DNA from: Deroplatys truncata
Lineage: Eukaryota; Arthropoda; Insecta; Mantodea; Mantidae
Assembly (NCBI GenBank): GCA_030765065.1
Contig: CM060978.1
Coordinates: 59,300,421-59,364,420 of the forward strand
Reading direction: 5' to 3'
DNA length: 64,000 bases
Shown: one piece after another, positions 24,313 through 40,064 of the stretch
Numbering within the stretch: position 1 is the first letter of the stretch
How the letters are laid out: every line of letters starts with the position of its first letter
Made by a program: the position numbers and the translations under genes
Notes under the pieces: generated by a model
What the model saw: the letters and a program-made list of their open reading frames with translations, nothing else
Told to the model about the DNA's origin: nothing
The model's database searches: none

Positions 24313-24664
24313 TAAACATATGGTATTCTAATCAAAACTGTTGTAGCCATTTTTGAGAAAACAAAAAATGAAGAAACTAGCTTCCATGTAAAGTATTATC
24401 CGGGCGCGAGTATTTTCATGAAAATCTTCATGACTTGGAAGACAATGAACTTAAATACCAAGTTTGGTATTCAAACGATTATTTGTTTCTTATTTAGGCG
24501 GTTCACAGACAGATGGATACACACACGGACCGTCTACTATATAGCGCATATTTCGGTTTCAGGGAGTCGCAAAGCATGTAGTTTCGGTGAAATTTTGGTA
24601 TCCAAATTTTGATTGTTATGCAACACTTCCTCTGCTTACTATGGGTAAGTACTAGAGAAAGTAA
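24313..24664 (-). repeat. Repeat A, continuation after mariner and SINE
   Basis: It resumes with catatggtattctaatcaaaac and runs to tactagagaaagtaaa. Together with 22,425-22,570 this rebuilds one minus copy. Confidence 0.7.
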
Positions 24665-25060
24665 AAATTAAGATTTCCTCAACCGAGTTGCAAACACAGC
24701 ATCTCCGAAACAGCTCTTATACACTTAGTCTCTGAAAAATTTATCTTCTTTTCTCCAGCTGGAGGAAATATTACTGGCTCTATTTTTAAAATCTCTTTTT
24801 CTTTCTTTTTTGCGGTTCTCTCACTTCTTTATTTGCCTTAATTAATCTTAAAACTTCATCTGTGTCACGTCTGCAGCCCTACAGCAACCCCGCAACCCCT
24901 CCTGCCCTCGTCTTGGTGTCCATTTCCAGTTCAAAATGTCAACCTCAAGTTGTACAGATTAATTCACTAGTGGAGGACTTGCTACGAGTGTTAAAATGTG
25001 TTCCTTTTATGATATGGAAATATGCATATTTAAAGAAGAGAGAATTTTCCCCAGGTTTTT
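24665..25060. other. No identifiable feature
   Basis: A 75-codon frame at 24,862-25,089 runs into repeat A and has no recognisable motif. Confidence 0.3.
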
Positions 25061-25885
25061 TTACTTTCTCTACTACGTATAGTAAGTAGGGAAAGTATTG
25101 TATTCCATCAAAAAATTCGATACCGAGATTTCACCGGAAATACCTGTTTTGAGGCCCCCTGAATAAAAAAGAGCCTTTTTGGAAACATGTCCGTGTGTGT
25201 GTCTGTGTGTGTGTCTGTGAACAGCATAACTCAGTAACGAACAGTCGGATAAACACCAAACTTGGTATTTAGGTTCAGTATATTCCAGAGATGCGACGCA
25301 AGGTTTCCAGGATTACCCTTTACATGGAAAATTTTTCAAAAATTTTAATTTTCTCAAAAATGGCTAACGATTTTGATTAAAGTATCATATGTTTAAGATG
25401 TTTTCATGACAAGTCAACTGCATATCTCGAATTTTCTGGGAATGTCTCCAAAAGTGCTCTTCATTGTGAACGACTTTTGCATAACTGGTAAAACCATAAG
25501 AGATAAACAAAATTTTACAACACAAAAAATGTAGATCGCGTTAAAATACACAATTTATGTCATAATTTTTTTTGCTGAGTGAACCATTTTCAAGATATTG
25601 CTTGCTATTTCCTTAAATTTTCAATACTTATACTTTTTCTCAAATTCTTTATTCATTTTTTTATGTCCTGGACATGCAAAGAGAATGGAATGCGCCGCAT
25701 AGCAACCAGCGCTTAAAAGATTTGACTATCGCTTAAAGCCTACCATATTCCCCTTGCATCTACAAAAAAATTAGCAATAAGATTAACATCTCGATTAACA
25801 TGAAGCATTTGGAGAATAAGCGTTTGTAAAAATAGTTTATACAAGAGCAGAGAAAGTCATGTGAGTATAACATATCAGATTTTTT
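25061..25885 (+). repeat. Repeat A, complete plus copy
   Basis: It runs from tactttctctactacgtata to catatcagatttttt. The (TG)n tract is at 25,193-25,216. The inverted 11-mers ACTTTCTCTAC (about 25,062) and gcagagaaagt (about 25,846) are both present, the second with one change. Confidence 0.85.
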
Positions 25886-26642
25886 AATAAGTTCCTCTGC
25901 ATTCTTGCACACAGGAAACAACCCTCCAACCGTTGCATGTAATTAGGTGTAAATACCATGGAGTTTTGTTATCACATTACAAACTACCTGAAATTTGTAA
26001 AGTAATTAAAGGAGGTTTACACGAAGGATGTTTCGAGGTCCACTATAGCAAATTAGAAAACGCTTCCAGTGTGAGTGTTGAACAATACGATTAAAATCGA
26101 AATTGGAGATGTTCAGCATCTTCCAAACAAAGGCTTTCAGGAAAATACATATTTCCTAAAAAAATGGCTCTAACGTTGATTCTAGTACCATATATTTAAG
26201 ACACTTTTTAGACAGCATGTAATAAAAGTAGAACTTCTAACACAGTACACACGATATAAAAGCTTAGATAATCTTCATTGTGACAAAATTTGGTTTTAAG
26301 TACAATCACATGGAAATTACCCTTTATATTTGCACATGTTCAATAACTCGACATGGTGTAATTGGGTTGTATTTTTCATCATGTATTTTACGTGATTAGT
26401 TTCTGATGGCGATCGCATTATCTGTCCACAATACAAATCCTCATACTTCAATTTATCACAATACGATATAAAGTTAACCTTATTGGCAGCCTTCTGCTTT
26501 CTTTAATCTGACACGTTATTCTTTTATCTAAATAACCTACATAAAGATCAAACTGAAATTGTGAATTCAGAAGAAACTGAATTGGAAGAGCCAGGTTAAA
26601 TTAAAGAAGCAGCAGAAGGAATAGCACTAGAAGTACTTACTC
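25886..26642. other. No identifiable feature
   Basis: No shared repeat or long frame recognised. Confidence 0.3.
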
Positions 26643-28236
26643 AAAAAAAATCTGATGTTACACTCACATGAGTTTCTCTACTCTTGTACAAACTATTTTT
26701 GCAAACTCTTATGCTCCATCTATTTCATATTAATCGAGATAAACATTTGCAGAAGCGATCTTTTGACACAGCGACCAGTTCTAAAACTATTTGACTATCG
26801 CTTAAGGCCCACTCTGTTCCCCTTGTTTTGTATTTGCAAGGGCAATATAGAAATACAGTAGCCTTAAAGCATAGACATATATCTTAATAGCTGGTTGCTA
26901 TCTGCAGCACCATTCTCTTTACCACAGATTAATACTCTTTTGCAAATCCAAGACAAAAAAATGAATAACGAATTCCCATTTGAGAAATTAAGTATTAAAA
27001 AATTCAAGGGAATAACAAGCAATATCTCGGAAAATGGTTCACTCAACAAAAAAGGTATATGACTAAATTGTGTATTTTAACGCGATCTACATTTTTTATT
27101 GTAGTAAAATTTTGTCTATCCCTTGTGGTTTACCAGTTATGCAAAAGTCGTTCACAATCAAGAATACTTTTAAAGACATTCCCAGAAATTCAAGATATAC
27201 ATTTTATTTGTCATGAAAATATCTTAAGCATATGATATTTTAATCGAAATTCTTAAAGCCATTTTTGAGAAAATTAAAAATTCCGAAAAATGTTCTATGT
27301 AAAGGTAATTTGGGGTGGGGGATTTTCTTGAAAACCTTCGTGTTGCATCTCTGGAAGATACTGAACCTAAATACCAACTTTGGTGTTTATCCAAATGTTC
27401 GTTTCTGAGTTAAGCTGTTCACAGACGCACACACACAAACATGTTTCTAAAAATGCTTTTTACTTTCTCTACTACGTATAGTAAGTAGGGGAAGTATTGC
27501 ATTCCACCCAAAAATTCAATACCGAGATTTCACCGGAAATATATGTTTTCAGACCCCCTGAATCCAAAAAAAGCATTTTTGGAAACATGTCCGTGTGTGT
27601 CTGTGTCTGTGTGTCTGTGTGTGTGTCTGTGAACAGCGTAACTCAGAAACGAACAGTCGGATAAACACCAAACTTGGTATTTACGTTCAGTATCTTCCAG
27701 AGATGCGACACGAAGGTTTTCAAGAAAATCCCCCCACCCCAGACTACCCTTTACATGGAACATTTTTCGAAAATTTTAATTTTCTCAATAATGGCTCTAA
27801 CGATTTTGATTAAAATATGATATGTTTAAGATATTTTATGAGAAATAAAATGTATATCTCGAATTTTCTGGGAATGTCTCCAAAAGTGTTCTTCATTGTG
27901 AACGACTTTTGCATAACTGGTAAACTATAAGGGATAGACAAAATTTTACTACACAAAAAATGTAGATCGCGTTAAAATACACAATTTATGTCATATACAT
28001 TTTTGTTTCTGAGTGAACCATTTTCGAGATATTGCTTGTTATTCCCTTAAATTTTCCAATACTTATACTTTTTCTCAAATTCGTTATTCATTTTTACTTT
28101 CTCTACTACGTATATTAAGTAGGGGAAGTATTGTATTCCACCCAAAAATTTGATACCGAGATTTCACCGGAAATATATGTTTTGAGACCCCCTGAATCCA
28201 AAAAAAGCATTTTTGGAAACATGTCCGTGTGTGTGT

Positions 28237-28275
<39 letters not shown>

Positions 28276-29280
28276 TGTGTGCGTGTCTGTGTGTCTGTGA
28301 ACAGCATAACTCAGAAACGAACAGTCGGATTAACACCAAACATGGTATTTAGGTTCAGTATCTTCCAGAGATGCGACACGAAGGTTTTCAAGAAAATTCC
28401 CCTACCCCAAACTACTCTTTACATGGAACATTTTTCGAAAATATTAATTTTCTCAAAAATGGCTCTAACGATTTTGATTAAAATATCATATGTTTAAGAT
28501 ATTTTTATGACAAATGAAATGTATATCTCGAATTTTCTGGGAATGCCTCCAAAACTATTCTTCATTGGGAACGACTTTTGCATAACTGGTAAACCATAGT
28601 AGATAGAAAAAATTTTACTACACATAAAATGTAGATCACGTTAAAATACACAATTTATGTCATATATAATTTTTTTGTTCAGTGAACCATTTTCGAGATA
28701 TTGCTTGTTATTTCTTTAGATTTTCCAATACTTATACTTTTTCTCAAATACGTTATTAATTTTTTTTTGTCCTGTACATGCAAAGAGAATGGAATGCGCC
28801 ACATAGCAACCAGCGCTTAAAATATTTGACTATCGCTTAAAACCTACCATATTCCCCTTGCATCTACAAGAAAATTAGCAATAAGATTGACATCTCGATA
28901 TCTCGATTAACATGAAGCATATGGAGAATACGCGTTTGTAAAAAGAGTTTGTACAAGAGTAGAGAAAGCTATGTGAGTGTAACACAACAGATTTTTTTTC
29001 GTCCTAGTAATGCAAAGAGAATGGACTACTCCACATAGCAACCAGCTCTTAAACACAATAAGATTAACATCTCGATATCTCGATTAACATGAAGCATATG
29101 GAGAATAAGCTTTTGTAAAAATAGGTTGTACAAGTGTAGAGAAAGTCATGTGAGTGTAACACATCAGATTTTTTTGATTCAGGTGGTCTCAAAGCATGTA
29201 TTTCCGGTGAAATCTCGGTATTGAATTTTTGGGTGGAATGTAATACTTCCCCTACTTACTGTATGTAGTAGACAAAGTAA
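26643..29280. repeat. Repeat A cluster: one minus, three plus, one minus end
   Basis: A minus copy (26,643-27,460) is truncated in its ggattcag block. It is followed by a plus copy (27,461-28,094) truncated at cgttattcattttt. A complete plus copy (28,095-28,998) then carries an expanded (TG)n at 28,225-28,275. A plus copy with an internal deletion spans 28,999-29,176, and a minus end fragment spans 29,177-29,280. Successive copies abut without spacer. CA/TG-rich and 'MFHVKG'-like frames here are repeat frames. Confidence 0.85.
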
Positions 29281-29667
29281 CACCTTTAGTAATAATAACT
29301 CGTGTACCCACTAATAAAGGATAGAGGATAGACAAAGTCACGTGCATGTATCATATGTTATTTTAAAGTATTCAATTTATTCTGTTATTGGTTTTTACGT
29401 TTATAGCCTTTATTGTCATTGTTTAAAATTAATAGTTCACTTAGGAATAGCTTTTTGTGGAGAATTTGATTTGTACCTTGTAAATTGCTGAATATTGCTT
29501 CTGCTAATATATTATAAAGAAATAAATGTACGTTATTCTGTACAAACAATTTATATATATTCAGCATTTTGTATTAGTTATATTATTCAGACACACACAT
29601 ATGGACCATTCTTTCTAAAAGAATATTCTTTTATCTTTCTCTACTACGTGTAGTAAGTAGAAGTATT
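29281..29667. other. Mostly unassigned, with a repeat A start remnant
   Basis: A short tctttctctactacgtgtag remnant of a repeat A start lies at about 29,634-29,656. Nothing else is recognised. Confidence 0.35.
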
Positions 29668-30540
29668 TGAGGCAGTATCCTTAACACTTAAATGATTTCA
29701 GTTTAATTATGTAATATATAAATTAAATAAAGCAATATGCGTATGTAACAATATATATAAAGTGTATATTACAGTCATTGTATATGTTTATATTATTGTA
29801 TACATGTTCAATAATGTTATGTGAAAGTATTACGTAATTTAATAATGTAGGAGCTGTGAGAATAATAGGTTAAAAGTTGCTAACAACGAGGTAAAATGAG
29901 GTAATCTTGAGGCAATAATGAATTAGAAAGTTTAAATGATACTGGTAATTATTGGAACAACAATAATGTAATTTTTGTGACAGTTTATAAAATAGCCAAT
30001 CAACAACCAGAAACAGTTTAGTTAAATTAAGGTAATTCATTGGACTAGGATTAGCCAATCAGAAACTAAAATGGAGCAAAATTTACAAATTCAAAAGTCA
30101 GTTGCTTGTAGACAGTCTTCCTAACCGGACGCGTGATGCGTCCTCTAGAAATTTAATACGTATTTTGTGTGAGACAAAAATAGTTTACGTGTTAAAAAGT
30201 GCAAGTAATTAATAAAAAATCTCACAGTTCTCTCTCTCTATATCAGTGAAGTGTTATTTAAATCGTATCAAGCATTAATAAAAGAGTGAAATAAAATTAT
30301 AATCCCTGTAAGCCTACATTCTTAAGCCTACTCCCTGCTAAGACATTCATGTCTCTAAACAATATAAATACTGACGCAGCCGAGGCAAACATAAATATAT
30401 AATATTTAAAGAAACAGTGAAAATACTATACTTAATATTTTTTTTAAACATTTGGGGCGAAGGCTACCGGAAACTTTTCACCATACGTGCGGTTGCTACT
30501 ACTTCAAGTTCGGCTACCCAAGAATTGAAATACAGTACAA
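29668..30540 (+). repeat. LTR-like repeat type A
   Basis: It starts with gaggcagtatccttaacac and follows the 13.5-14.4 kb unit. Landmarks include the poly(A)-signal-like aataaaag (30,277-30,284), tgacgcagccgaggcaaac (30,372-30,390) and tttggggcgaaggctaccgg (30,451-30,470). It lacks the following PBS-like motif because repeat A starts at about 30,565. Confidence 0.65.
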
Positions 30541-30564
30541 CTCCACTTATAATATTAGCATACT

Positions 30565-31263
30565 CATATTGCATTCCATCCAAAAATCCGATACCGAAAT
30601 TTCTCCGGAAATACATGTTCGGAGGCGCCCTGAAGCCAAAAGAAAAAAAAATTCTAGAAAAAGATCCTTGTGTGTCTGTGAACAGCAGAACTCAAAAACA
30701 AAAATTTGGATAAAGACCAAACATGGTATTTAGATTCAGTATATTTCAAAAACTAGACAAGAAGATTTTCAGGAAAATCCCTCCACTCCAGACTACCCTT
30801 TACATGTAAGATTCTTCGAAAATTTTAATTTTCTCAAAAATGGCTCTAACCATTTGGATTAAAATATTATTAAGATATATTCATGACAAAGTGTATGTTG
30901 AATATTCTGGAAATGCCCCCAAAGTCCTCTTCTTTCTAAATGACTTTTGCATAACTGGTAAACCGTAAGAGATAGACAAACTTTTTCTGCCAAAGAATGT
31001 AGAGCTCGTTAATACACACAGTTTATGCTACATACATGTTTTTTGTCGAGTGAAACATTTCCGAGATATTGCATGCTATTTGTTTGAATTTTCCAATACA
31101 TTTTTTATCAATTGGAAATTTGTTGTTCGTTCTTTTATGTCCTGGACATGCAAAAATATTAGCAATAAGATAGTTCCTGCAAATGGTTATCTCAATTAAC
31201 TTGAAGTAGATGAAGAAAAGCGTTTGTAAAAATAGTTTGTACAAGGGTAGAGCAGGTCATCAG
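30565..31263 (+). repeat. Repeat A plus copy with shortened middle
   Basis: It starts at gcattccatccaaaaatccg (first block lost), ends at gtagagcaggtcatcagattt and runs into a (TTTA)n tract. A minus-copy end remnant follows at 31,320-31,382. Confidence 0.7.
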
Positions 31264-31265
31264 AT

Positions 31266-31308
<43 letters not shown>

Positions 31309-31312
31309 TTCA
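31264..31312 (+). repeat. (TTTA)n microsatellite
   Basis: About 12 perfect ttta units in the position where repeat A ends in a T-run. It probably grew out of that terminus. Confidence 0.95.
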
Positions 31313-31382
31313 GGTTCCATTGAGGTTTTTGGTGGAATGCAATACTCCCATTACACACTGGATACGTAGTAGCGAAAGTAAT

Positions 31383-32080
31383 AAAGTTTCCCTGTCCGTT
31401 AATTTGGCTGCTTTTTTAAATTGGAGAAGACTTCTTTCTGGTTTAATTATAATTTGTTTATCCTTTGGTTAGTTACAATTTCTTCAAATCGGATGATAAG
31501 ATGAGAATGAGTATTTCCTTCAACCACTTGTTGAATTATGGGCTGTAGTTGGCAAATAAACAGTGTCGTGTAAATTGAATCAATTGCTAGTGTAAACGAA
31601 AGCAGAACGTCATAACTTTTGACCCTTATTGTGTGTTAATGGTTCAACGGAAAACCACACCCCACTTGAACGTTTGCCAGACCCGTCTTTCTTCATATTT
31701 ATGTGTTTTGGTCGGTCAGAATTATAATCCTACAAGTTAAATGTTGTGTTAATATTCTGGCACTATCAGCATTGTTTTGAAATACGACCTCTGCTTTAAA
31801 CGTTTGCCAAGGTCGTAGAAACTCGAATTACAGATTTTGGTGAAGCTTGGAAACTGGAGGGTTGTTTTTTTAAAGATTGGAGAATGTTTCACTTTCGTTG
31901 GCAGTCACGCAGGTTTAGATAATATAACAGTTATATGTACTATAATATTAATATATTATAGCTTATGTGTCTGATTACACCATTGAAAAGCTCTGTTCTT
32001 CCCGAAAAACACCAAATTTACAATTCTAAACGACTAAAACAGATTTACAAGGCAACTGAATAGCGACGTTAGTTTAAAAA
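31383..32080. other. No identifiable feature
   Basis: No frame or shared repeat recognised. Confidence 0.3.
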
Positions 32081-33290
32081 ATCGAATATATTACATTCTC
32101 ATGACTTTCTCTGCCCTCTATCGCTTATTAGTGAGTATACGAATACAATTATTCTTATGAAAGCTATTTTCCGATCTACTTCATTTTAATCAAGGAAAAC
32201 CTTTCCGGAAATAGCTACATTACACATTTCGTTATACACACAAAGGGAGCAGCGAGGCAAATATATTGAACTGGACGCTACATGCTAGCCATAAGTCTTT
32301 CCATAACATCGCAAGAAACAAGTGAAAATCGACAGGACCTGTAAAGAATGCCTAAGTATTGAACATTAATAACGGTTACCTCTAAAATGACCATGCCACA
32401 ATAAAACTTATTTGATATAAATTTGTATTTTAAAGAGATCTACATTTTTTTATATTATAAAACATTTTCGCCTATCGCTTAACGTGTACCAATTATATAT
32501 TCATTAATTATCTGTTTACCCTCCTCTTATGTAGGACTTACACCCCCCCCAGGACTTACAAACGGGTGCCTGGGGTCAGAGGCCCGTCGAGGTGCAGACA
32601 CTCATAAATCAGACAGAGCATGCAGGATGGGTGATCAGCCCGATGCCTGGTACGGGATGAAGGAAGTAGATGAAACGAAATGTTGGTGAAATGGATGAAA
32701 GGAAAGGTGATGATGGAGCAGTTGGTGGAATGAATGGCGGGGGAAACCGGAGAACCCGGAGAAAACCCGCCCAGACGCCGCTTCGTCCACCACAAATCCC
32801 ACATGCAGGTCCCTGGGATTGAACCCGGGCTGCCTCGGTAGGAGGCGAGTGATCTAACCACTCGGCCACGGCGCCGCGTGTACCAATTATATAGATTATA
32901 AAAAGTTCCTTCCGAATGAAGAAGACTTTACAGGCTATTCCCAGAAAGTTCAACATACACACTTTATTTGTCATGTAAATATCTTTAATATATGCTATTT
33001 TGATATAAATCGTTAAGAGCCATTTAGAAAATAAAATTTTTTAAAAAATGCTCCAATAAAGGTTAGTTTGGGGTTGGGGGATTTTTCTGACATTGTATCG
33101 CATCTTTGGAAGATCTAAACTTAAATTCCAAGTTTGGTGTTGATTCATCTACCTTTTTCTAAAAATTGTTTTTTTGGATTCAGGGGGGCCCCAAAACATG
33201 CATTTCCCGGATCGAATTCGGTATATAATTTTTGGGTGAAATGGAGTTCTTTCAAGTATACCTGCTATGTACACGATAGTGAAAGTAAAA
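32081..33290 (-). repeat. Repeat A minus copy split by a SINE
   Basis: The left part (to 32,499) and right part (from 32,878) join through the duplicated gtgtaccaattatata. The copy ends at about 33,285 (cgatagtgaaagtaaaa). Confidence 0.75.
32500..32877 (-). repeat. tRNA-derived SINE with 16-bp target duplication
   Basis: On the minus strand the head starts gcggcgccgtggccgagtgg, contains an A box (tggccgagtggtta), an anticodon-arm-like tcctaccgagg and a B box (gggttcaatcccagg). It looks like a tRNA head. The body contains the tctccgggttctccggtttc block. Target duplications gtgtaccaattatata lie at 32,484-32,499 and 32,878-32,893. The clean duplication shows target-primed insertion into repeat A. 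A BLAST-type search against SINE libraries would name the family. Confidence 0.85.
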
Positions 33291-33519
33291 ATGAATAAAA
33301 TGAAATATAATTTCTTTTTGAAAATTTTCACCGTTTAGTATGGCCAAATCGATTTCGCGATACAGTGAATGTATTGTTTGTATTATATTTTATACGATAA
33401 ACTCGTTGATTCATCAAGTTCATCGATGTTATGTTTTCTCTGCTATTTTCATCTCAGAAAGAGGTGAGCGGTCGAGGCAAGAAGAATGTCTACCAGTACC
33501 ATCTTTCCAGTGAGGCAGT
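33291..33519. other. No identifiable feature
   Basis: Short stretch between repeat A and the LTR-like repeat. Confidence 0.3.
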
Positions 33520-34614
33520 ATTTTTTATCGCTTAACTGATATTAGTCTAAATAAACAGCATAAAAATAATAGCTCGCCTATAACAATCCGTGCATATTAT
33601 AGCCATTGTATTATGTTTATTTTATTATATATATATGTATGTATAAAATGTTATGTGAATGTATTTCTTAGTTTAATATGATGCAGTAATTTGTATCATA
33701 AATTACTTAAATGTAAAGAATGATTGTAATATGAATATGCATTTTTATGTGACATTGATTTGAGATGTATATTGATTGTAATTATTGTTGAGAAGTAAGT
33801 TTATACGGCCTTACTGAAACTGACAATAATAGCGTGCAATAATCTAGCGAGGGGGTGAGCTGTTTATCATTATTAGAGACGAGGAAGTTTACGTAATGTT
33901 GGCGCGTTTTTCTTAGAATTTGCTGGAACATTCTTCCTAGAGCATATGTATTCATAATTTTCATTGGATATAAAAATAGACGCTAATGTTGGCGCGTTTT
34001 ATTAACCAATAGCAGCTCGGTTATAATCTTTAGGCATATCGGGGTGTAGGAGTATAAAAAGGGCTAGGTTAGAGATAAACCCCGTCAGTTCACCGAAAAT
34101 ATTTGTAAAGTACACGTCGGCTATCGATTCACAAGTTACGCGTAGCAGAGTTATGAAAAATCTAAAGTGTTGTAAAGTTAATTATACAAAAGTTGAAGTA
34201 CGCGAATTAGGAATGATCAGTAATGAAGTTAGTATAACAGTTTCAGTTTCGAGAGTGTCAAGATCAATTTGTAAATGTGATAGTGACTGTGTTCGACAAT
34301 AAAAGTGTAAAACAAGTTCCTTCATCAGTGTTATCTTTGGATAAAAGATTCCTTTCCGTTTACACAACCTGTATAAAGAGAAGTGCTCAACCAAAAAGAT
34401 CATAGCTAGCCGGAGGACAGTGAACAAAAATTAAATAAAATAACAGTAGCATTCTTTCAAACAAACACTAATACTGCCGCAAATTGATAACACCAGATGG
34501 AGCTAACAAACATTATAAAGAATCACGTCACAAAATGGCTTCACCACGTGGAGAAAACACACATACACAAATAACATTATAAATTTACCACCGCAAATTG
34601 GCTCCCAAACGTGG
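33520..34614 (+). repeat. LTR-like repeat type B with PBS-like end, copy 2
   Basis: It holds the blocks shared with 5.04-5.93 kb. It has a clear TATA box (gtataaaaagggc, 34,051-34,063) and a poly(A)-signal-like aataaaagtg (34,300-34,309). At its right edge aattggctcccaaacgtggg (34,595-34,614) resembles the PBS-like motifs at 14,431 and 35,262. No gag or pol frame follows before the next LTR-like repeat. Confidence 0.6.
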
Positions 34615-34663
34615 GGCTCAACAAACAAATTAAATATAACTGAAGTATACCACTCTCAAATAA

Positions 34664-35262
34664 TGTAGGAGCGGTGAGGATAGAAGCAAGCTGCTTTTTG
34701 TAGCAAAAGAGAGTCACAAAGTGGAAGCCGGTCCATGGAACAATATCGATGTAACGTTCAAAACCGTTTGTAAATAGTCACGAGGGTGTAGAAAGCCAAT
34801 CAAAGTAAAACTAAGGGTGTTCTGTTAGAGCAGGCTTAGCCAACCAGAAACTAGAAACATAAAAATGTAGAAATTTAAACTGTGGACGCTTAGAGGTAGC
34901 GTTTCCAAGCAGTACAGTTCAGTGGTTGTATCTCAGAGTGTGCATATGTGAGAATTTAGTGCAGTGCGGATAATAGATAAATTTTGACCTTTTAAAAAAT
35001 GAAGTTAGGAATAATATCTCACAACTCCATATTTAGATACATCAGTAAATTGTTATTCAACTGTCGTGAAGGAGTATAATTGGTGTAAAGTACGTGAAAT
35101 CATTTTGCAACCGTACCACCCCCTATTTAGAGATACTTGCTCTACCAGATATCATTGACGCAGTGAGCCATAAACAAATAAATTTAATAAAAAAATCATA
35201 AGTAATTAAACTTTAAAAAAAATATTACACAAAAACTTTATTAACACAAGACACCGCCGCCA
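34664..35262 (+). repeat. LTR-like repeat, TG...CA, with PBS-like motif
   Basis: It starts tgtaggagcggtgaggat, close to the tgtaggagctgtgagaat inside type A, and ends in CA at 35,261-35,262. It has two ccaatc/ccaacc blocks near 34,795 and 34,850. The next bases, tttggcgcctaaacgtgggg (35,264-35,283), look like a primer-binding site. Internal sequence of the putative retrotransposon is not recognisable beyond about 35.76 kb. Confidence 0.6.
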
Positions 35263-35283
35263 ATTTGGCGCCTAAACGTGGGG

Positions 35284-35769
35284 TGTCCGATACATCAGTA
35301 CCATCTCCTACACGCCACTCCAGTTTTACCATTCATCGATTCGCCACATAACGATTCCCGAGCTTACTAGCATAAATCCTCCTTTTTAGAAGGCGATTCC
35401 AGTTCAATCCCCGGTTTTCAACGTATCTGAAAACAGCAAACGAAACCCGCAGCGTTTTGAGCACCTCGGCACTGTATGTCTTCCGTGAGTGTACCCGCTA
35501 TTTCACAGGTCACGGCCCCACAATAACCGTGTTGCAGCCCGACCTGGTGCACGAGAAGATAGCGTGGAGTGACAGCCGTCAAATGCACCAGGCGCTCGCC
35601 TCGACGTCTTCCCTGCCGGCAAGCCGATATCAATATTTTCTGCTGCAGCTAAGCCTTCCACATCGCGGAGAAAACGTCTGAGCGCTTCAAGGCAATTCAG
35701 GAGATTCTTACCCAGGAAAGAGAACACGTACTGGCGAAATTGTGCCCATTCAAAACAGTCAAACGGGGC
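35284..35769 (+). other. Possible retroelement leader, unrecognised
   Basis: This follows the PBS-like motif, so it could be a gag-proximal leader. It is less AT-rich than its surroundings. Short frames on both strands (60-75 codons) show no known motif. It stops where repeat A begins. Confidence 0.3.
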
Positions 35770-35774
35770 AAATA

Positions 35775-36930
35775 CATTTGTTACTTCCTCTACTACTTAC
35801 CTTAGTAAGTAGGGGAAGTTTTCCATTCCACTCAAAAGCTCTATACCAGGATTCCACCAGAAATATGCGTTTTGCGGCTCTGAATACAAATAAAACATTT
35901 TTAGAAAAGGAGCAGTGTGCTCGAAAACGAAAGTTGTTTAATAATAAAAATACCCACCTCAAAATATTTGTTTGTTGTTTTCGATTTTATAAAATATGCC
36001 TCTATGGGTTTTCATTAAAATACCATGTCAATAGATACTTGCATGACAGACTAATAACCCTAATCACTTTTGTATAACCAGTAAAACATAAGACAAACAG
36101 AAAATCTCACTACAAAAGAAAAGAAATATGATGTGTAATACTCACATGACTTTCTCTACTCTTGTACAAACTATTTTTTTACAAACGCGTATTCTCATCT
36201 ACTTCATGTGAATCCAGATTAGCATTTGCAGTAACTATCTTATTGCTAATTTCCTTGCAAGTGCAAGGGGAATATGGTAGGCTTTAAGCGATAGTCAAAT
36301 CTTTTAAGAGCTGGTTGCTATGAGGAGCATTCCATTCTCTTTATATGTCCAGGACATAAAAAAATTAATAACGAATTCCCATTTGAGAAGAAGTATAAGT
36401 ATTGCAAAAACTCAAACAAATAACCAGGAATATCTCGGAAGTGGTTCATTCGACAAAAAAAATGTATATGGCATAAATTGTGTTGTTTAAGGAGATCTAC
36501 ATTTTTTGTGTAGTAAAATGTTGTCTCTCTCTCTTACGGTTTACCAGTTATGCCAAAGTCATTCAGAGTGAAGAGGACTTTTGGGGACATTCCCAGAAAA
36601 TTCATGATATACCTAAATTTTATTTGTCATGAAAATATCTTAAACATACGATATATTAATCAAAATCGTTAAGTTCATTTCTTAGAAAATCAAAATTTTC
36701 GAAAAATGTTCCATGTGAAGGTTAGTCTGGTATGGGGAATTTTCTTGAAAATGTTCGCATCTTCAAAACACTGAACCTAAATACCAAGTTTGGTATTTAA
36801 TCGACTTTTCGTTTTTGAGTTATGCTGTTCACAGACAAACAAGACCTTTTTTAAAAATGCTTTTTTTTATTAAGTAAACCTTAAAACATGTATTTCCGGT
36901 GAAATCTCGATATGGAGATACGCAGTAGAG
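35775..36930. repeat. Repeat A: plus fragment then full minus copy
   Basis: The plus fragment (about 35,778-36,112) starts acttcctctactacttacc and stops at the cataagaca block. The minus copy (about 36,118-36,930) starts atatgatgtgtaatactcac and ends cgcagtagagaaagtata. Confidence 0.75.
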
Positions 36931-36973
36931 AAAGTATAAATGTAAATCTCGTTAAACACACATTACGAGTATA

Positions 36974-37129
36974 TGTAAATCGAGCCGAATGGCTCAAGCA
37001 GTAACGTCTATGGTGCGCATTCGGGAGTTTGCGGGTTCAAATCCCGTAGGCCGACCTATCTGACTAGTTCTTTTTGTGGTTTCCCTTCAGTCACCAAAGG
37101 AAATAGCGGATTGGATACTTTTAGTAATG
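36974..37129 (+). repeat. tRNA-derived SINE, family B head
   Basis: gagccgaatggctcaagcag gives the A-box region. Next come the family block taacgtctatggtgcgcatt and a perfect B box (gggttcaaatccc, 37,036-37,048). The body is short (ctgactagttc to ggtttccc) and runs into the trinucleotide array. The acceptor arms do not pair well, so it is not a functional tRNA gene. Confidence 0.65.

Positions 37130-40064
<2,935 letters not shown>

Noticed and set aside
27530-28497. Recurring frames with a shared translation across the window as a small protein family
   Set aside because: They recur because repeat A recurs. They are open on both strands, vary in frame and length, and contain microsatellite-encoded residues.
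35457-35727. Overlapping frames of about 70 codons on both strands as a gag gene
   Set aside because: Their position after a PBS-like motif is suggestive, but there is no zinc knuckle or other gag motif and the frames are too short.
36974-37060. Functional tRNA gene (likewise at 42,763-42,840 and 32,800-32,877)
   Set aside because: A and B boxes are good, but acceptor stems do not close and SINE bodies follow. The third has a SINE-type target duplication.
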